A program made the translations under genes and the position numbers. Shown one piece after another: positions 46,452-56,685 of a DNA stretch of 64,000 bases. Where the stretch lies: positions 186,001 to 250,000 of the forward strand of contig JACKMX010000005.1 of assembly GCA_024235175.1 (NCBI GenBank). The letters run 5' to 3'. The stretch's first letter is position 1. The number at the start of each line of letters is the position of its first letter. This stretch comes from Chromatiaceae bacterium. Lineage in GTDB: Bacteria; Pseudomonadota; Gammaproteobacteria; Chromatiales; Chromatiaceae. Under the pieces are notes generated by a model. That model did no database searches. It was not told where the DNA came from and was given only the letters and a program-made list of their open reading frames with translations.

Positions 46452-48527
46452 TCAATGTGGCTCTGACTGTTCCGGTGGTCTTGGTTTACCCGTCTTCTGG
46501 TGTGCAAGATGGTTTTCCCAGCGTGTCTTTTCCCATAAATCAATTAATATCTTTATTCGCGGCTTTAAGGATGGATTTTTCCACGCCATATCAAATTCAT
46601 GCCAGAGGTCCAGATCGCTAAAATAGACTCTGCGTGTCCTGAAGTCGAGAATCGTGCGTATTTCCCCATAGGATACGGTGCCAATCAACTGAGGGTTATC
46701 CAAAGAGCCAACCAGCTGTAGTACAGGGTTTTCTTTTCTGTTCCAATCGGCGTTTTTAAATCTGTTGGTTGCAAGCCGCATCAGCAAGTCGGCTACGTCG
46801 ATCTGGCCTACCGCAGAATGAACCTCGACTCCCGGCAGATTTACAATTAATGGTATTCTGGTCTGGCTTTGATTCAGTGCGTGCCCATGCCCCAGAAAAC
46901 GATCGTCAAACAGGGATTCTCCATGGTCCGCAATTACCATGACCAGAGTCTGCTCGTAGACTCCGAGTTTCTTTAGATGCTCAATCATGCTGCCAACAGC
47001 CTGATCTGCCACGGCGACGGCGTTCCAGTAGGTGGCTTCAAGCCAACTTCGATTGTCTACATTGATCTCGGATCGGGGAATTGGCTGATCGATGAGCAGG
47101 GTGGGCATTCCCGGATGAGTATAGGGAAAGTGTGCCGCCTGCAGATTGGTGTAGAAGAATTGGGGATGGTTCCAGTCCACTTCTGAAGCCCGTCGTTTAA
47201 ACTCCTGAACCACTCGTTTCTCGCTTAATCTCAGGCTGGCGGAGTCCTTACTGGCATAAACTCGATCCTCAAGTGCTGAACGGGCATCAAAAAAATATCG
47301 TCCAGGGGCATTCATACCCGTAGTTGATGACACCTCCCCAAAAGATTCATCCTGACCTGAAATAAAAGAGAGAGAATATCCAGACTTTTCCAGGAAATCA
47401 GCCAGCAAGATCCGTTCAAAACCAAAGGCCAATGAACGGTTGAAGATTGCAGTAAGTGATGTGACGGTATAGCCGGTATGACTGTAAGCGTATTCAATGC
47501 TGCTGCCTTGTCTTGCCAATGCCGTTATATTAGGTGTAACCGGCTTATCGTTCAGAGTTAAACCTAGGAGATCGCTTCGTGTGCTTTCGAGTACAATCAA
47601 CAGAATGTTTTTTCCAGCTCTTGGAGGAAGTTGTGCAAACGGATCTGGTTCAGGGGTTATCCAATGAAAATCTCCGCCATATCCATCTTCATCAATGCCG
47701 TTATCGGGTCTATCCAACGCACCGGGATAGATAACCGGATCCAGCGGCGATGAGTCTGTGGGAAAGTCGAACAGGCCGTAACCATCCCTGTCAATATCAG
47801 TAATCTGATTAAGGATAGTGCTGATCAATTCATAAGAACTCTTCTTTTTCAATCCATAGCGCAGGGAAAAATCAGAATTGACCATCCAGGACAAAGCGAC
47901 CGTCACAGCAATGGTCACGATGATCAGCCACCCTTTCAACCAGTTTGGGGGAAATCTGGATATAGCTACATCAACATCGGCCACCTTGCGGACCAGATGT
48001 AGACCAATCCAGTAAAATATCCCGAGGATTAGAATCGATATCCCGTACATGGTGGCTTCATTGGTGATGTAATCAAGCACATGACCAATATTCCCACCTC
48101 CCAAATTCCGTACGATCAGGAAATTAATTGTGTCATTAAAATAGGTAAGTACTTTAAACTTAAAAGCCAGCCAGAAACCGATGACAGACAATCCGGAGAA
48201 GATAAAAAAATATGCGGCGACCAAGGGTCTTGTCACACGCCGGTTGGTGAACCAGAACCAGATTGTGCCCATGGAACCAATTAAAACGAGATCCATCCAC
48301 AAACCAAGTCCAAGGAATGCAGCGCGGTCCGACCAGTTCAAGTATGAATAGGGCTGAAGAAATCCCCCTGTGAACAGGCTGTACTTTCGCTGAAGCAGCA
48401 GGAACTCAAAAATCTGAAGAAAGAAGACAACAATAAGAACTGAGGTCAAATGCAATCCAGTTGTGCTGGACCATAAAGGGTGTTCTCCAATTTTTAAAAC
48501 TTTTTTTATTGCTTCCAAGTTGACCAT
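46452..48527 (-). CDS. Membrane sulfatase-fold hydrolase/transferase with calcium-type repeats
   Basis: A 691-residue protein with five N-terminal membrane helices (about 25-220), a linker, and an alkaline-phosphatase-fold domain (about 305-640). LLIVLESTRSDLLG holds metal ligand E314; HTGYTVTSL (350-358) lies at the nucleophile position with Thr candidates T351/T354 and no cysteine; VIADHGESLFDDRFLGHGH is the distal metal site. The linker has DIDRDGYG (244-251) and IDEDGYGGD (278-286), which look like calcium-binding D-x-D-x-D-G loops. It resembles lipoteichoic-acid-synthase or phosphoethanolamine-transferase types. It is the only minus-strand gene inside the EPS locus before 62 kb. Confidence 0.82.
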   Translation of the reverse strand: MVNLEAIKKVLKIGEHPLWSSTTGLHLTSVLIVVFFLQIFEFLLLQRKYSLFTGGFLQPYSYLNWSDRAAFLGLGLWMDLVLIGSMGTIWFWFTNRRVTRPLVAAYFFIFSGLSVIGFWLAFKFKVLTYFNDTINFLIVRNLGGGNIGHVLDYITNEATMYGISILILGIFYWIGLHLVRKVADVDVAISRFPPNWLKGWLIIVTIAVTVALSWMVNSDFSLRYGLKKKSSYELISTILNQITDIDRDGYGLFDFPTDSSPLDPVIYPGALDRPDNGIDEDGYGGDFHWITPEPDPFAQLPPRAGKNILLIVLESTRSDLLGLTLNDKPVTPNITALARQGSSIEYAYSHTGYTVTSLTAIFNRSLAFGFERILLADFLEKSGYSLSFISGQDESFGEVSSTTGMNAPGRYFFDARSALEDRVYASKDSASLRLSEKRVVQEFKRRASEVDWNHPQFFYTNLQAAHFPYTHPGMPTLLIDQPIPRSEINVDNRSWLEATYWNAVAVADQAVGSMIEHLKKLGVYEQTLVMVIADHGESLFDDRFLGHGHALNQSQTRIPLIVNLPGVEVHSAVGQIDVADLLMRLATNRFKNADWNRKENPVLQLVGSLDNPQLIGTVSYGEIRTILDFRTRRVYFSDLDLWHEFDMAWKNPSLKPRIKILIDLWEKTRWENHLAHQKTGKPRPPEQSEPH

Positions 48528-48663
48528 TTATTGCTACTGCCAATGGGCGTTTACCAAGCGGTAAGTATAATCCGCTGTGAGGTTCTATTGAATTTAATAT
48601 GATACATTGATCTGGTTTTTAATCGACACAACAATCATGTCCATCTGATCTGCGTGAGTTAAC

Positions 48664-49875
48664 ATGGATGATCGGCATCCCAAAATAGTGGTTTATTCCA
48701 GCCTCTTTCCCCATACCGGCCTTCCAAATGCAGGCGTTTTTATTCGTGAGCGCATGTTCAGACTGGGAAAAGAGTTGCCGATCATTGTGGTTTCTCCCCA
48801 GCCTTGGTTTCCGGGTCAGAGGTTTATTCGCTATTTTAAACCCTATTTTCGGCCATCTGCGCCACAGCTTGATATACAGAGTGAAGTAAACATTATCTAT
48901 CCGAAATTTTTTTCGTTCCCCGGCTTATTTAAATATCTGGATGGTTTGTTCATGGCACTGGGCAGCTATCTTACAATTCGACGGTTGATCAAACAGAATG
49001 GCTTTAACATTCTGGATGCACATTTTGCCTACCCCGACGGTTATTCGGCTGCTCTGTTGGGTCGCTGGCTTGGAGTGCCGGTAACCATCACGCTTCGCGG
49101 TACCGAGGTGCGCCATAGCCAAGTTCCAAAGTTGTACCCCAAGTTGATTCATGCTTTGAATAATGCAAATCGTATATTCTCGGTTTCCGAATCTCTGCGC
49201 AGGCATGCAATTTCACTGGGCATTCCTCCGGAAAAAATCATCGTGGTGGGGAACGGAGTCGACATGAAAAAATTCAGTCCGCTTCCGAAGGCGGAGGCAA
49301 GGAGGCAACTTGGCCTGTCAGATGTAGATAGAGTTCTCATCTCAGTGGGCGGATTGGTGGAAAGAAAGGGCTTTCACCGAGTGATCGAAATATTGCCACG
49401 GTTACTGAAAGAGTTTCCGGATCTGAAATACCTCATAGTTGGTGGATCAAGTCCGGAGGGGGATTGGAGAGAGCGACTTTTACAACAGGTGAAAAATCTC
49501 AAACTTGATGATGTAGTTATATTTCTTGGAGCTATGCCGTCTGACAAGCTTAAGACACCTTTGTCAGCTGCCGATATCTTTGTTTTAGCTACAAGCAATG
49601 AAGGATGGGCTAACGTATTCCTGGAAGCGATGGCCTGCGGATTGCCCGTGGTTACAACAGATGTGGGTGGAAATCGTGAGGTGGTATGCCGGAATGAGTT
49701 GGGCATCGTTGTACCGTATGGGGATGCTGCAAGTCTCGAATCGGCACTTGCCAGTGCCCTTAAACAGAGATGGGATAAAGCGACAATTCTCTCCTACGCT
49801 TCAGAAAACTCCTGGGATTCAAGAGTGGTGGTGTTGAAGAATGCATTCGAGGAGCTTGTTGCAGATGAAAAATAG
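48664..49875 (+). CDS. Glycosyltransferase family 4
   Basis: A 403-residue GT-B enzyme. Near the N-terminus IVVYSSLFPHTGLPNAGVFIRER is the acceptor-side region. The C-terminal donor motif is LEAMACGLPVVTTDVGGNRE. It diverges from the sulfatase-fold gene across 136 bases, in which a TATAAT (48566-48571) is seen. Such proteins appear in exosortase-associated EPS loci. The donor sugar is unknown. It overlaps the following gene by 11 bases. Confidence 0.9.
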   Translation: MDDRHPKIVVYSSLFPHTGLPNAGVFIRERMFRLGKELPIIVVSPQPWFPGQRFIRYFKPYFRPSAPQLDIQSEVNIIYPKFFSFPGLFKYLDGLFMALGSYLTIRRLIKQNGFNILDAHFAYPDGYSAALLGRWLGVPVTITLRGTEVRHSQVPKLYPKLIHALNNANRIFSVSESLRRHAISLGIPPEKIIVVGNGVDMKKFSPLPKAEARRQLGLSDVDRVLISVGGLVERKGFHRVIEILPRLLKEFPDLKYLIVGGSSPEGDWRERLLQQVKNLKLDDVVIFLGAMPSDKLKTPLSAADIFVLATSNEGWANVFLEAMACGLPVVTTDVGGNREVVCRNELGIVVPYGDAASLESALASALKQRWDKATILSYASENSWDSRVVVLKNAFEELVADEK

Positions 49876-51259
49876 GGGGAAGGGGAGTTTATATACTCGA
49901 TTGGTTTCTGGTGTTCTATTCCCAATTCATGAAAAGCTGAAAGGGCATGATACGGTTCGTGTTCGCAAGGAAATGGAGAAAAGTCAGTGGCTGAAACCGG
50001 CAGAGATAATTACCATACAGTTAGAGAACCTACGGCATTTTCTTTACGAAGTTGGTCTGCATGTTCCGTTTTACCGGGATCTGTTCGCGAAGTTGAATTT
50101 TTCATCATCGAAAATTGCTGAATTGGAGGATCTTCAACAGTTGCCGCTGACGGATAAGTCTTTTATCCGGACTCACTTGGAGCAATTAAAGTCGGACCAT
50201 ACCGCCGGCTTGTCGCGCTTCAATACCGGAGGGTCGAGTGGAGAACCATTGATTTTCTACATAGGGAAAAATCGCATCAGCCACGACGTGGCAGCAAAGT
50301 GGCGCGCCACACGTTGGTGGAACGTTGATCTGGGTGATCCGGAAATCGTTGTTTGGGGATCTCCTATCGAATTGGGGGCACAGGACAGAGTCAGGCAGCT
50401 TAGAGATAAAGTTATTCGTACACGTCTGCTGCCTGCATTTGAGATGTCCGAACCAAAACTTGACGCATTCATCCGGGAAATCCGCAACATGCGCCCGAAA
50501 ATGTTGTTCGGTTACCCCTCAGCGCTTTCCCTAATCGCCAGCCATGCACAGCGGCGGAGCATAGTGATGAATGACCTGGGAATAAAAACAGCCTTTGTCA
50601 CTTCAGAGCGGTTATACGATTATCAAAGAGAGAAGATTGAAACTGTCTTTGGTTGTCCGGTTGCAAATGGATACGGCGGAAGGGACGCAGGGTTTATTGC
50701 CCACCAGTGCCCATCTGGAGGGATGCACATCACAGCAGAGGATTTAATCGTAGAAATCATCGATGGAGATGGAAAAGTACTTCCAACAGGTGAAGCAGGG
50801 GAGATTGTCGTTACGCATCTTGCTACAAATGAGTTTCCCTTTATACGCTATCGTACTGGCGATGTTGGAATCTTGAGCGACGAATTCTGCCCTTGCGGAA
50901 GAGGACTGCCGTTGCTCAAGGAGATTCAGGGTCGTTCGACAGATTTTGTTGTCGCGCATGATGGAACGGTTCTGCATGGACTGGCCTTGATATATACGCT
51001 GCGGGACCTGCCAGGTATTGCTGAATTCAAAATCATACAGGAAAGCCGGGAGCGGACCCGCGTGCAAATTATAAAAGAAGATGGATACCGGCAGGAATGC
51101 GAAACCTTGATTAACAGCGCGTTTAAGAAGCGCCTGGGAGAGGAAGTGCGGATTGATATCGAGTACCTTGGTGAAATCAGTAAAGAAAAATCAGGGAAGT
51201 ACAGGTATGTGGTCAGTCACGTGAATACCAATAGCCACCCACAATCAACCGCTATCTGA
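49865..51259 (+). CDS. Adenylate-forming enzyme, CapK/phenylacetate-CoA ligase-like
   Basis: A 464-residue member of the ANL-type adenylate-forming group. FNTGGSSGEPLIFY is the P-loop, YGGRDAGFIAHQCPSGGMHI the middle adenylation motif, and FIRYRTGDVGIL precedes a cysteine pair (CPCGRG) seen in CapK-like proteins. These enzymes occur in capsule and PEP-CTERM EPS loci and may activate an acid for attachment to the glycan; the substrate is unknown. The ATG at 49865 overlaps the previous stop and has GAGGAG ten bases upstream; an ATG at 49841 is possible. Confidence 0.87.
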   Translation: MKNRGKGSLYTRLVSGVLFPIHEKLKGHDTVRVRKEMEKSQWLKPAEIITIQLENLRHFLYEVGLHVPFYRDLFAKLNFSSSKIAELEDLQQLPLTDKSFIRTHLEQLKSDHTAGLSRFNTGGSSGEPLIFYIGKNRISHDVAAKWRATRWWNVDLGDPEIVVWGSPIELGAQDRVRQLRDKVIRTRLLPAFEMSEPKLDAFIREIRNMRPKMLFGYPSALSLIASHAQRRSIVMNDLGIKTAFVTSERLYDYQREKIETVFGCPVANGYGGRDAGFIAHQCPSGGMHITAEDLIVEIIDGDGKVLPTGEAGEIVVTHLATNEFPFIRYRTGDVGILSDEFCPCGRGLPLLKEIQGRSTDFVVAHDGTVLHGLALIYTLRDLPGIAEFKIIQESRERTRVQIIKEDGYRQECETLINSAFKKRLGEEVRIDIEYLGEISKEKSGKYRYVVSHVNTNSHPQSTAI

Positions 51260-51269
51260 AGCCCTATCC

Positions 51270-52562
51270 ATGCGCGATATAGCATTGGTGATAATTGTGT
51301 TCGGCAGCCTGCCGTTTATTCTTGCCAGACCGTACATTGGCATTTTGATGTGGTCATGGCTGGGATATATGAGCCCCCATCGACTGGCCTATGGTTTCGC
51401 TTACGATTTCCCATTTGCCCAAATTGTTGCAATAACCACAATATTGGCTTTTCTTTTCAACAGAGAAAAAAAATATTTTCCCGTTAATTCGTTAACTGTA
51501 GTCTGGCTGATCTTCCTGGCATGGATGTGTATCACAACGGCGTTTGCAATTTTTCCCGAAGTCTCATTGCTGCAGTTAATCAAGGTCCTTAAGATTCAAC
51601 TGGTGACGCTTCTTACCATTGTGGTGATGGGCAGTAGGGAAAAATTGAATTTGCTGGTATGGGTTATTTTTCTTTCATTGGGGTTTTATGGAATCAAGGG
51701 CGGAGTATTCACCATTCTTACGGATGGATCATATCGTGTCTGGGGTCCGGGTGGCAGTTTCATCTCGGGTAATAATGAGCTGGCACTTGCATTGCTAATG
51801 GCTATCCCACTTGGCTACTATCTGCGGGATATCAGCGAAAATATATGGGTACGTCAGGGTTTGCTTATCGCTATGGTGCTTATCGCCATCGCAGTAGTCG
51901 GCAGCCAGTCCCGCGGTGCTTTTTTGGCCGGAATAACCATGGCATCCTGGTTATGGTTCAGAAGACGGAAGAAGCTGCTGCCTGCAGTTTTCCTTGCACT
52001 ACTGGGTACCGGAGTGCTCCTCTTCATGCCGGCAGAGTGGCATGGACGCATGGAGAGTATCCAGGATTATCAGAAAGACGGCTCGGCAATGGGACGTATC
52101 AATGCCTGGACAGCTGCGATAAATATATCCAAGGATCGTTTTCCAGGGGGCGGATTCAATGGCATAAATGTCAGCTCGGTATTCGCAGTTTATGCCAAAG
52201 ACCCTGATGATTATCACGATGCCCACAGTATCTATTTTGAGGTATTGGGGGACCATGGAATACCCGGATTACTGCTTTTTCTGCTCCTGGGTATTGTAGC
52301 TCTCAAGAGTTGTGGCCTGCTCATAAAGCAGACGTTGGAGCATAAGGAGCTTGTCTGGCTGAACAGTTTGGCCCGCATGGTCCAGGTCAGTCTCATTGCG
52401 TATGCTGCCGGAGGAGCTTTTCTTGGGCTGGCTTATTTCGATCTGTACTATCATTTGATAGCTATTATCCTGATTGGAAGAGGTATCGCGGAAAAATACC
52501 TGCAGGAGCAGATTCCAAGTACAGGTTTGGCTGGGCAAAAGTTCACTTCTCGATCAGGTTGA
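51270..52562 (+). CDS. O-antigen ligase/Wzy-type polymerase, exosortase-system associated
   Basis: A 430-residue polytopic membrane protein with about ten to twelve helices. The N-terminus MRDIALVIIVFGSLPFILAR and GYMSPHRLAYGFAYDFPFAQ are typical of the putative O-glycosylation ligase (TIGR03097-like) of exosortase A loci. The Wzy_C-type segment includes GSQSRGAFLAG and FEVLGDHGIPGLLLFLLLG. It likely polymerises or transfers the EPS/glycan unit in the periplasm. It starts ten bases after the adenylate-forming gene. Confidence 0.9.
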   Translation: MRDIALVIIVFGSLPFILARPYIGILMWSWLGYMSPHRLAYGFAYDFPFAQIVAITTILAFLFNREKKYFPVNSLTVVWLIFLAWMCITTAFAIFPEVSLLQLIKVLKIQLVTLLTIVVMGSREKLNLLVWVIFLSLGFYGIKGGVFTILTDGSYRVWGPGGSFISGNNELALALLMAIPLGYYLRDISENIWVRQGLLIAMVLIAIAVVGSQSRGAFLAGITMASWLWFRRRKKLLPAVFLALLGTGVLLFMPAEWHGRMESIQDYQKDGSAMGRINAWTAAINISKDRFPGGGFNGINVSSVFAVYAKDPDDYHDAHSIYFEVLGDHGIPGLLLFLLLGIVALKSCGLLIKQTLEHKELVWLNSLARMVQVSLIAYAAGGAFLGLAYFDLYYHLIAIILIGRGIAEKYLQEQIPSTGLAGQKFTSRSG

Positions 52563-52740
52563 TGTTTATGAAAAATGGGGCCATTTTTGTTTGAAAGTCA
52601 CACAGCTCAACATTGGTGTGATCGATAGCCGCCTTCTTCCGCCTCTCACACGTCTCTCAGTATTGCATTGGAGTTTTGATGACCTCTTTTGTGTTTCCCG
52701 GCAAATGATTACTGTTTAAGCGCTTCTGACTGTACAACAG

Positions 52741-52756
52741 ATAACCACCGGGTTAT
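52741..52756. repeat. Short hairpin upstream of the methyltransferase gene
   Basis: ATAACC/GGTTAT pair around an ACCG loop, with TTTCAATG after it on the plus strand. It could be a weak terminator after the ligase gene or part of the leader of the methyltransferase, whose GGAGG site lies just behind. Confidence 0.3.
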
Positions 52757-52777
52757 TTCAATGATTTTGGAGGTATT

Positions 52778-53701
52778 ATGTATACACGAAATCCCGGGAA
52801 AGACGCTGTGCTCTTCATAAAGGCGTTTGTTTCAAATCAATTGGCTAAATTCGCCCCAAAGCTTTACGTGGACATTACCCGCCAGACGGGTAGAGGAAAA
52901 AAAGAGGAACCACATCAGGCATCTGCCTATTTCATAGAGTGTTTTCAAGATTTCATTCAGCAACTTGGCTTTGAAGTTGGAGAGGCAAAAAAGTTCCTGG
53001 AGGGGAAGAAAATTTTGGAGTATGGTCCGGGAGACACTCTGGGGGTAGCCCTCTTGTTGTATGCACATGGAGCCGAAGCTGTTCATTGTGTTGACAGGTT
53101 TCCACTCTCTAAAATGTCCAGCACAAATGTCCTGGTATACAAGCAGCTGTTGGAATCACTCGATACAGAATGCCGGATGCGGGCCGATAATGCTTTCATT
53201 GAAAAAGGCAATCCAAGCAGTGGATTCGATACAGGTGCTATAGCATACCAGGTTACGAAAAACGGACTCTCGGGGGCGATCGGAGAGTATGATCTGATAA
53301 TTTCACGTTCTGTTCTTGAGCATGTCAATAATCTTGAAGAGACAATGCTTGATATCAAGCGAAGCATGAAGGACAAAGGTATTGCTATTCATAAAGTGGA
53401 CTTAAAAAGTCATGGACTGGATAGATATACGAGTTTTGATTTTCTCACCTGGCCGACACCGGTATACAAATTGATGTATAGCCATAAAGGTTTTCCAAAC
53501 AGGTGGCGCGTCAACAGGTATAAGGAATTCGCAGAGAAATCCAAACTGCATATGAAAAAACTGACACCTACAGGCCAGCTTGACCGGGACAAACTTGACA
53601 TCGTTTTTTCGAAGTTGGCCGGAGAATTTAGAGATATTTCTGCTGATGAGCTGTCTTGGTTGGGATTTTGGATGTTTCTGGAGCACCCAAACAGCCGGTA
53701 G
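52778..53701 (+). CDS. SAM-dependent methyltransferase
   Basis: A 307-residue class I methyltransferase. KILEYGPGDTLGVALLLYAHG is motif I (SAM binding), HCVDRFPLS the acidic strand end, and GEYDLIISRSVLEHVNN motif post-II. GGAGG precedes the ATG by six bases. The substrate is unknown; it lies within the EPS gene set, so a sugar or lipid carrier is likely. About 215 and 258 bases of gene-free DNA lie on either side, so it may be a separate transcription unit. Confidence 0.85.
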   Translation: MYTRNPGKDAVLFIKAFVSNQLAKFAPKLYVDITRQTGRGKKEEPHQASAYFIECFQDFIQQLGFEVGEAKKFLEGKKILEYGPGDTLGVALLLYAHGAEAVHCVDRFPLSKMSSTNVLVYKQLLESLDTECRMRADNAFIEKGNPSSGFDTGAIAYQVTKNGLSGAIGEYDLIISRSVLEHVNNLEETMLDIKRSMKDKGIAIHKVDLKSHGLDRYTSFDFLTWPTPVYKLMYSHKGFPNRWRVNRYKEFAEKSKLHMKKLTPTGQLDRDKLDIVFSKLAGEFRDISADELSWLGFWMFLEHPNSR

Positions 53702-53959
53702 GAATTTGCCGACCCCAGATCATACAATCTTGAATAATGCCAAATGTTTTTCCAACAAGTTGCTTCGGAAACGGTTATTAAAGACAAAAAAGCGACGAAT
53801 TCGGAAAGATGTAAAACACATACCACTCCTGTGAAATTTGCGTTTTAGTTCACGCTTTAGGGAAAAAAATGAGCATGCTCATGAGTTCACCTTGTACAAA
53901 ACCATTCCCGATCAGGAAATATTTTTGCGGATGCAGATCAGAATAATAAGTGCCGAGAA

Positions 53960-55432
53960 ATGACGACGCATCGCACTTCAAACTTACGAAATCGATTTAT
54001 CACTGGTGCAGCCTGGATGACAGCTACAAGATGGGGGCTGCGACTGCTGGGACTGATAAATACCGCTATTCTTGCACGACTGCTGGCACCTGCTGATTTT
54101 GGTCTGCTGGCAATGGCCATGATAGTGGTTTCTTTTATTGAGATCTGGTTTTGGCTGGGTGTTGACACTGCGCTTATTCAAAACAAGAACGCAACCCCAG
54201 ACGATTTCAATTCTGCCTGGACATTACGCATTATGCAGGGTGCGTTAGTCTCCCTGGTTATGGTTGCATCGTCGAGTCTGGCGGCAAAGTTCTTCAATGA
54301 GCCGCGTCTTGTAACCATTCTTTGGGTGCTTGCACCGGCAATATTGTTAACGGCCGCGAACAATATCGGCATTGTGAACTTTCAGAAAGAGGTCAACTTT
54401 CGCCCGGAATTTATAATGACATTGGGCAGTAAATGTTTTAGCGTCATCATAACGATTTTTCTTGGTTTCTGGTTGCGGAATTATTGGGCGCTGGTGCTTG
54501 GCATATTCAGCGGCTATCTTGCTACTTTTGTATTGAGTTATATGATGCATCCTTACAGGCCCAGACTTAGCCTCAAACGAGCAGCGGCCTTGTGGTCTTT
54601 TTCGAAATGGGTTTTGGTAGGAAACCTGGGCAGTTTTTTAAGTGCCAAGGCAGATGAATTGATTGTCGGGAAAATGGTGTCGCCGACCGATTTAGGTATT
54701 TATAGCGTCGCCTCCGACATTGGACAGATGGCAACAAATGAGCTCGCCCGCCCTCTCAATCGTGTCCTCTTTCCCCTGTTTTCAACAATGCAGGATGATC
54801 TTGCTCGCGTAAGAGCCACATATCTGAAAGCGATTGGCGGAGTAAATGCGTTTACCTTGCCAACCGGGGTCGGACTTGCCCTGCTTGCGCCAGAAGCGGT
54901 GGAGGTGTTGCTTGGAAGTCAGTGGCTGGCGGCAATACCATACTTAAGCATATTTGCAATCTATGGTGCGGTGCGCTTCCTATATTCCAGTGCTCCCAGT
55001 TTGCTGACTGCTTTGGGTTATGTCAGAAAATGTGCCTACCTCCAGTGGTTTGAGTCTATTATGCTTGTGCTTCTGTGTATTGGAGGTGGTTTGGCATATG
55101 GTCTGCCCGGTATAGCTCTGGCTCGAGTGCTCGTCGCCGTTGGGGTCGGGCTGCTCACTCTGAGTTTTCTGAAAAGGTATGTGGCAATTAATCTTTCTGA
55201 TTTTATGGGCACTCTGTGGAGGCCTATATTAAGTACCGTTTTGATGGCTGTGACCATACAACTGGCCGCAACTTTACTGCCTGTTAATTTAATTGTCATG
55301 TTCGCCGGGAAACTTGTTATCGGCATTATCTCCTATGTCGCGTATGCATTATTTCTTTGGCGCATATCAGGCCGTCCGGATGGTATCGAATCGATCGCAC
55401 TTTCCTATTTGCAACAATTCAGCAGAAACTAA
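53960..55432 (+). CDS. Polysaccharide flippase (Wzx/PST family)
   Basis: A 490-residue membrane protein with about twelve to fourteen hydrophobic helices. The N-terminal FITGAAWMTATRWGLRLLGLINTAILARLL and ALIQNKNATPDDFNSAWTL are typical of the MATE-like polysaccharide transporters (WzxC/TuaB type). It should move lipid-linked EPS units across the inner membrane. With the ligase-type polymerase (51.3 kb), chain-length regulator and export pore it completes a Wzx/Wzy-dependent route. Confidence 0.9.
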   Translation: MTTHRTSNLRNRFITGAAWMTATRWGLRLLGLINTAILARLLAPADFGLLAMAMIVVSFIEIWFWLGVDTALIQNKNATPDDFNSAWTLRIMQGALVSLVMVASSSLAAKFFNEPRLVTILWVLAPAILLTAANNIGIVNFQKEVNFRPEFIMTLGSKCFSVIITIFLGFWLRNYWALVLGIFSGYLATFVLSYMMHPYRPRLSLKRAAALWSFSKWVLVGNLGSFLSAKADELIVGKMVSPTDLGIYSVASDIGQMATNELARPLNRVLFPLFSTMQDDLARVRATYLKAIGGVNAFTLPTGVGLALLAPEAVEVLLGSQWLAAIPYLSIFAIYGAVRFLYSSAPSLLTALGYVRKCAYLQWFESIMLVLLCIGGGLAYGLPGIALARVLVAVGVGLLTLSFLKRYVAINLSDFMGTLWRPILSTVLMAVTIQLAATLLPVNLIVMFAGKLVIGIISYVAYALFLWRISGRPDGIESIALSYLQQFSRN

Positions 55433-55525
55433 ATTCACCAGGAAAAGGCTGGCAAAGTTGTTGAATGTAATATTTGAGATGTCCTGAAAATATGGCCCCT
55501 AAAATAAAGATTAGTGGGGATGAGT

Positions 55526-56662
55526 ATGAATAAGACTATATTATCAGTTTTCGGAACAAGGCCGGAAGCTATAAAAATGGCCCCTTTGCTTAAGTTGCTG
55601 GATAAAAGTGAAGCTATTGAAAGCCTTGTCTGTGTTACTGCTCAACATAGACATATGCTTGATCAAGTTATGAATCTATTTGACATAAAACCAGATTTTG
55701 ATCTGGATATAATGCAGCCGGGACAAAACTTGTTTGATATTACATGTAACGTAATGCTCAAGTTCAAATCAATTTTAGAAAGAGTAAAACCGGATATGGT
55801 GCTTGTCCATGGTGATACAACAACAACTATGGCGGCATCATTAGCATCATATTACAACAAGATAAAAGTTGGCCATGTAGAAGCGGGCTTGAGAACCTAC
55901 AATAAGTACTCGCCGTTTCCAGAAGAGATAAATAGGAGGATTACAGGCGTAGTTACGGACATGCACTTTGCTCCAACCCAAATTGCGAAAGACAATCTAA
56001 TCAAGGAAAGAATTCCAGAGGGAAGTATATATATCACAGGCAATACAGTGATTGACTCGTTACTATACATATCCAATATGATTGACTGCAACTCCACCAC
56101 GATGAAGGAACTGGAAGAGCAATTCAAATTTATAGATAAGCATAAGAAATTGATCTTGGTTACCGGCCATAGAAGGGAGAATTTTGGAGGGGGATTCGAC
56201 AATATCTGCAATGCATTGTACAGGGTTGCTAACGATCGATCCGATACAGTTATTGTTTATCCAGTTCACTTTAATCCAAATGTCAGAGAAACGGTTTTTA
56301 ACATCTTAGGCGATAAGGTAAATAATGATATTTACTTAATAGAGCCATTGGACTATTTGCCATTTGTCTACTTAATGAAAAGGTCATATATTATTCTTAC
56401 TGATTCAGGGGGAGTTCAAGAAGAGGCACCTTCTCTAGGAAAACCAGTGCTTGTAATGCGTGATACCACGGAGCGGCCTGAAGCTATCGAGGCTGGAACC
56501 GTCAAGCTTGTTGGTACATCGAAAGAGCGCATTTACAAATCAATTATAGAGCTTCTTGATAACGATGAGCTGTACTGTGCAATGGCAAGTGCACACAATC
56601 CTTATGGTGATGGGTTAGCGGCGCAGCGAATTATAAACATACTTCAAAACACGAATATCTGA
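55526..56662 (+). CDS. wecB: UDP-N-acetylglucosamine 2-epimerase, second copy
   Basis: A 378-residue epimerase: SVFGTRPEAIKMAPLLKLL at the N-terminus, HVEAGLRTYNKYSPFPEEIN in the middle, and TDSGGVQEEAPSLGKPVL near the end. It makes UDP-ManNAc like the copy at 35.8 kb, but the two proteins are clearly diverged. The ATG at 55526 is chosen with GGGGA five bases upstream; an ATG at 55520 and a GTG at 55514 are possible. Base composition is much more AT-rich than the metabolic genes (21 G/C in bases 55681-55740), suggesting separate acquisition. Confidence 0.93.
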   Translation: MNKTILSVFGTRPEAIKMAPLLKLLDKSEAIESLVCVTAQHRHMLDQVMNLFDIKPDFDLDIMQPGQNLFDITCNVMLKFKSILERVKPDMVLVHGDTTTTMAASLASYYNKIKVGHVEAGLRTYNKYSPFPEEINRRITGVVTDMHFAPTQIAKDNLIKERIPEGSIYITGNTVIDSLLYISNMIDCNSTTMKELEEQFKFIDKHKKLILVTGHRRENFGGGFDNICNALYRVANDRSDTVIVYPVHFNPNVRETVFNILGDKVNNDIYLIEPLDYLPFVYLMKRSYIILTDSGGVQEEAPSLGKPVLVMRDTTERPEAIEAGTVKLVGTSKERIYKSIIELLDNDELYCAMASAHNPYGDGLAAQRIINILQNTNI

Positions 56663-56685
56663 TCGAAAATTAATATCAGGTTGAT

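Noticed and set aside
48566..48571. TATAAT as a full promoter for the glycosyltransferase at 48664
   Set aside because: No -35 hexamer at 16-18 bases; kept only as a mention.
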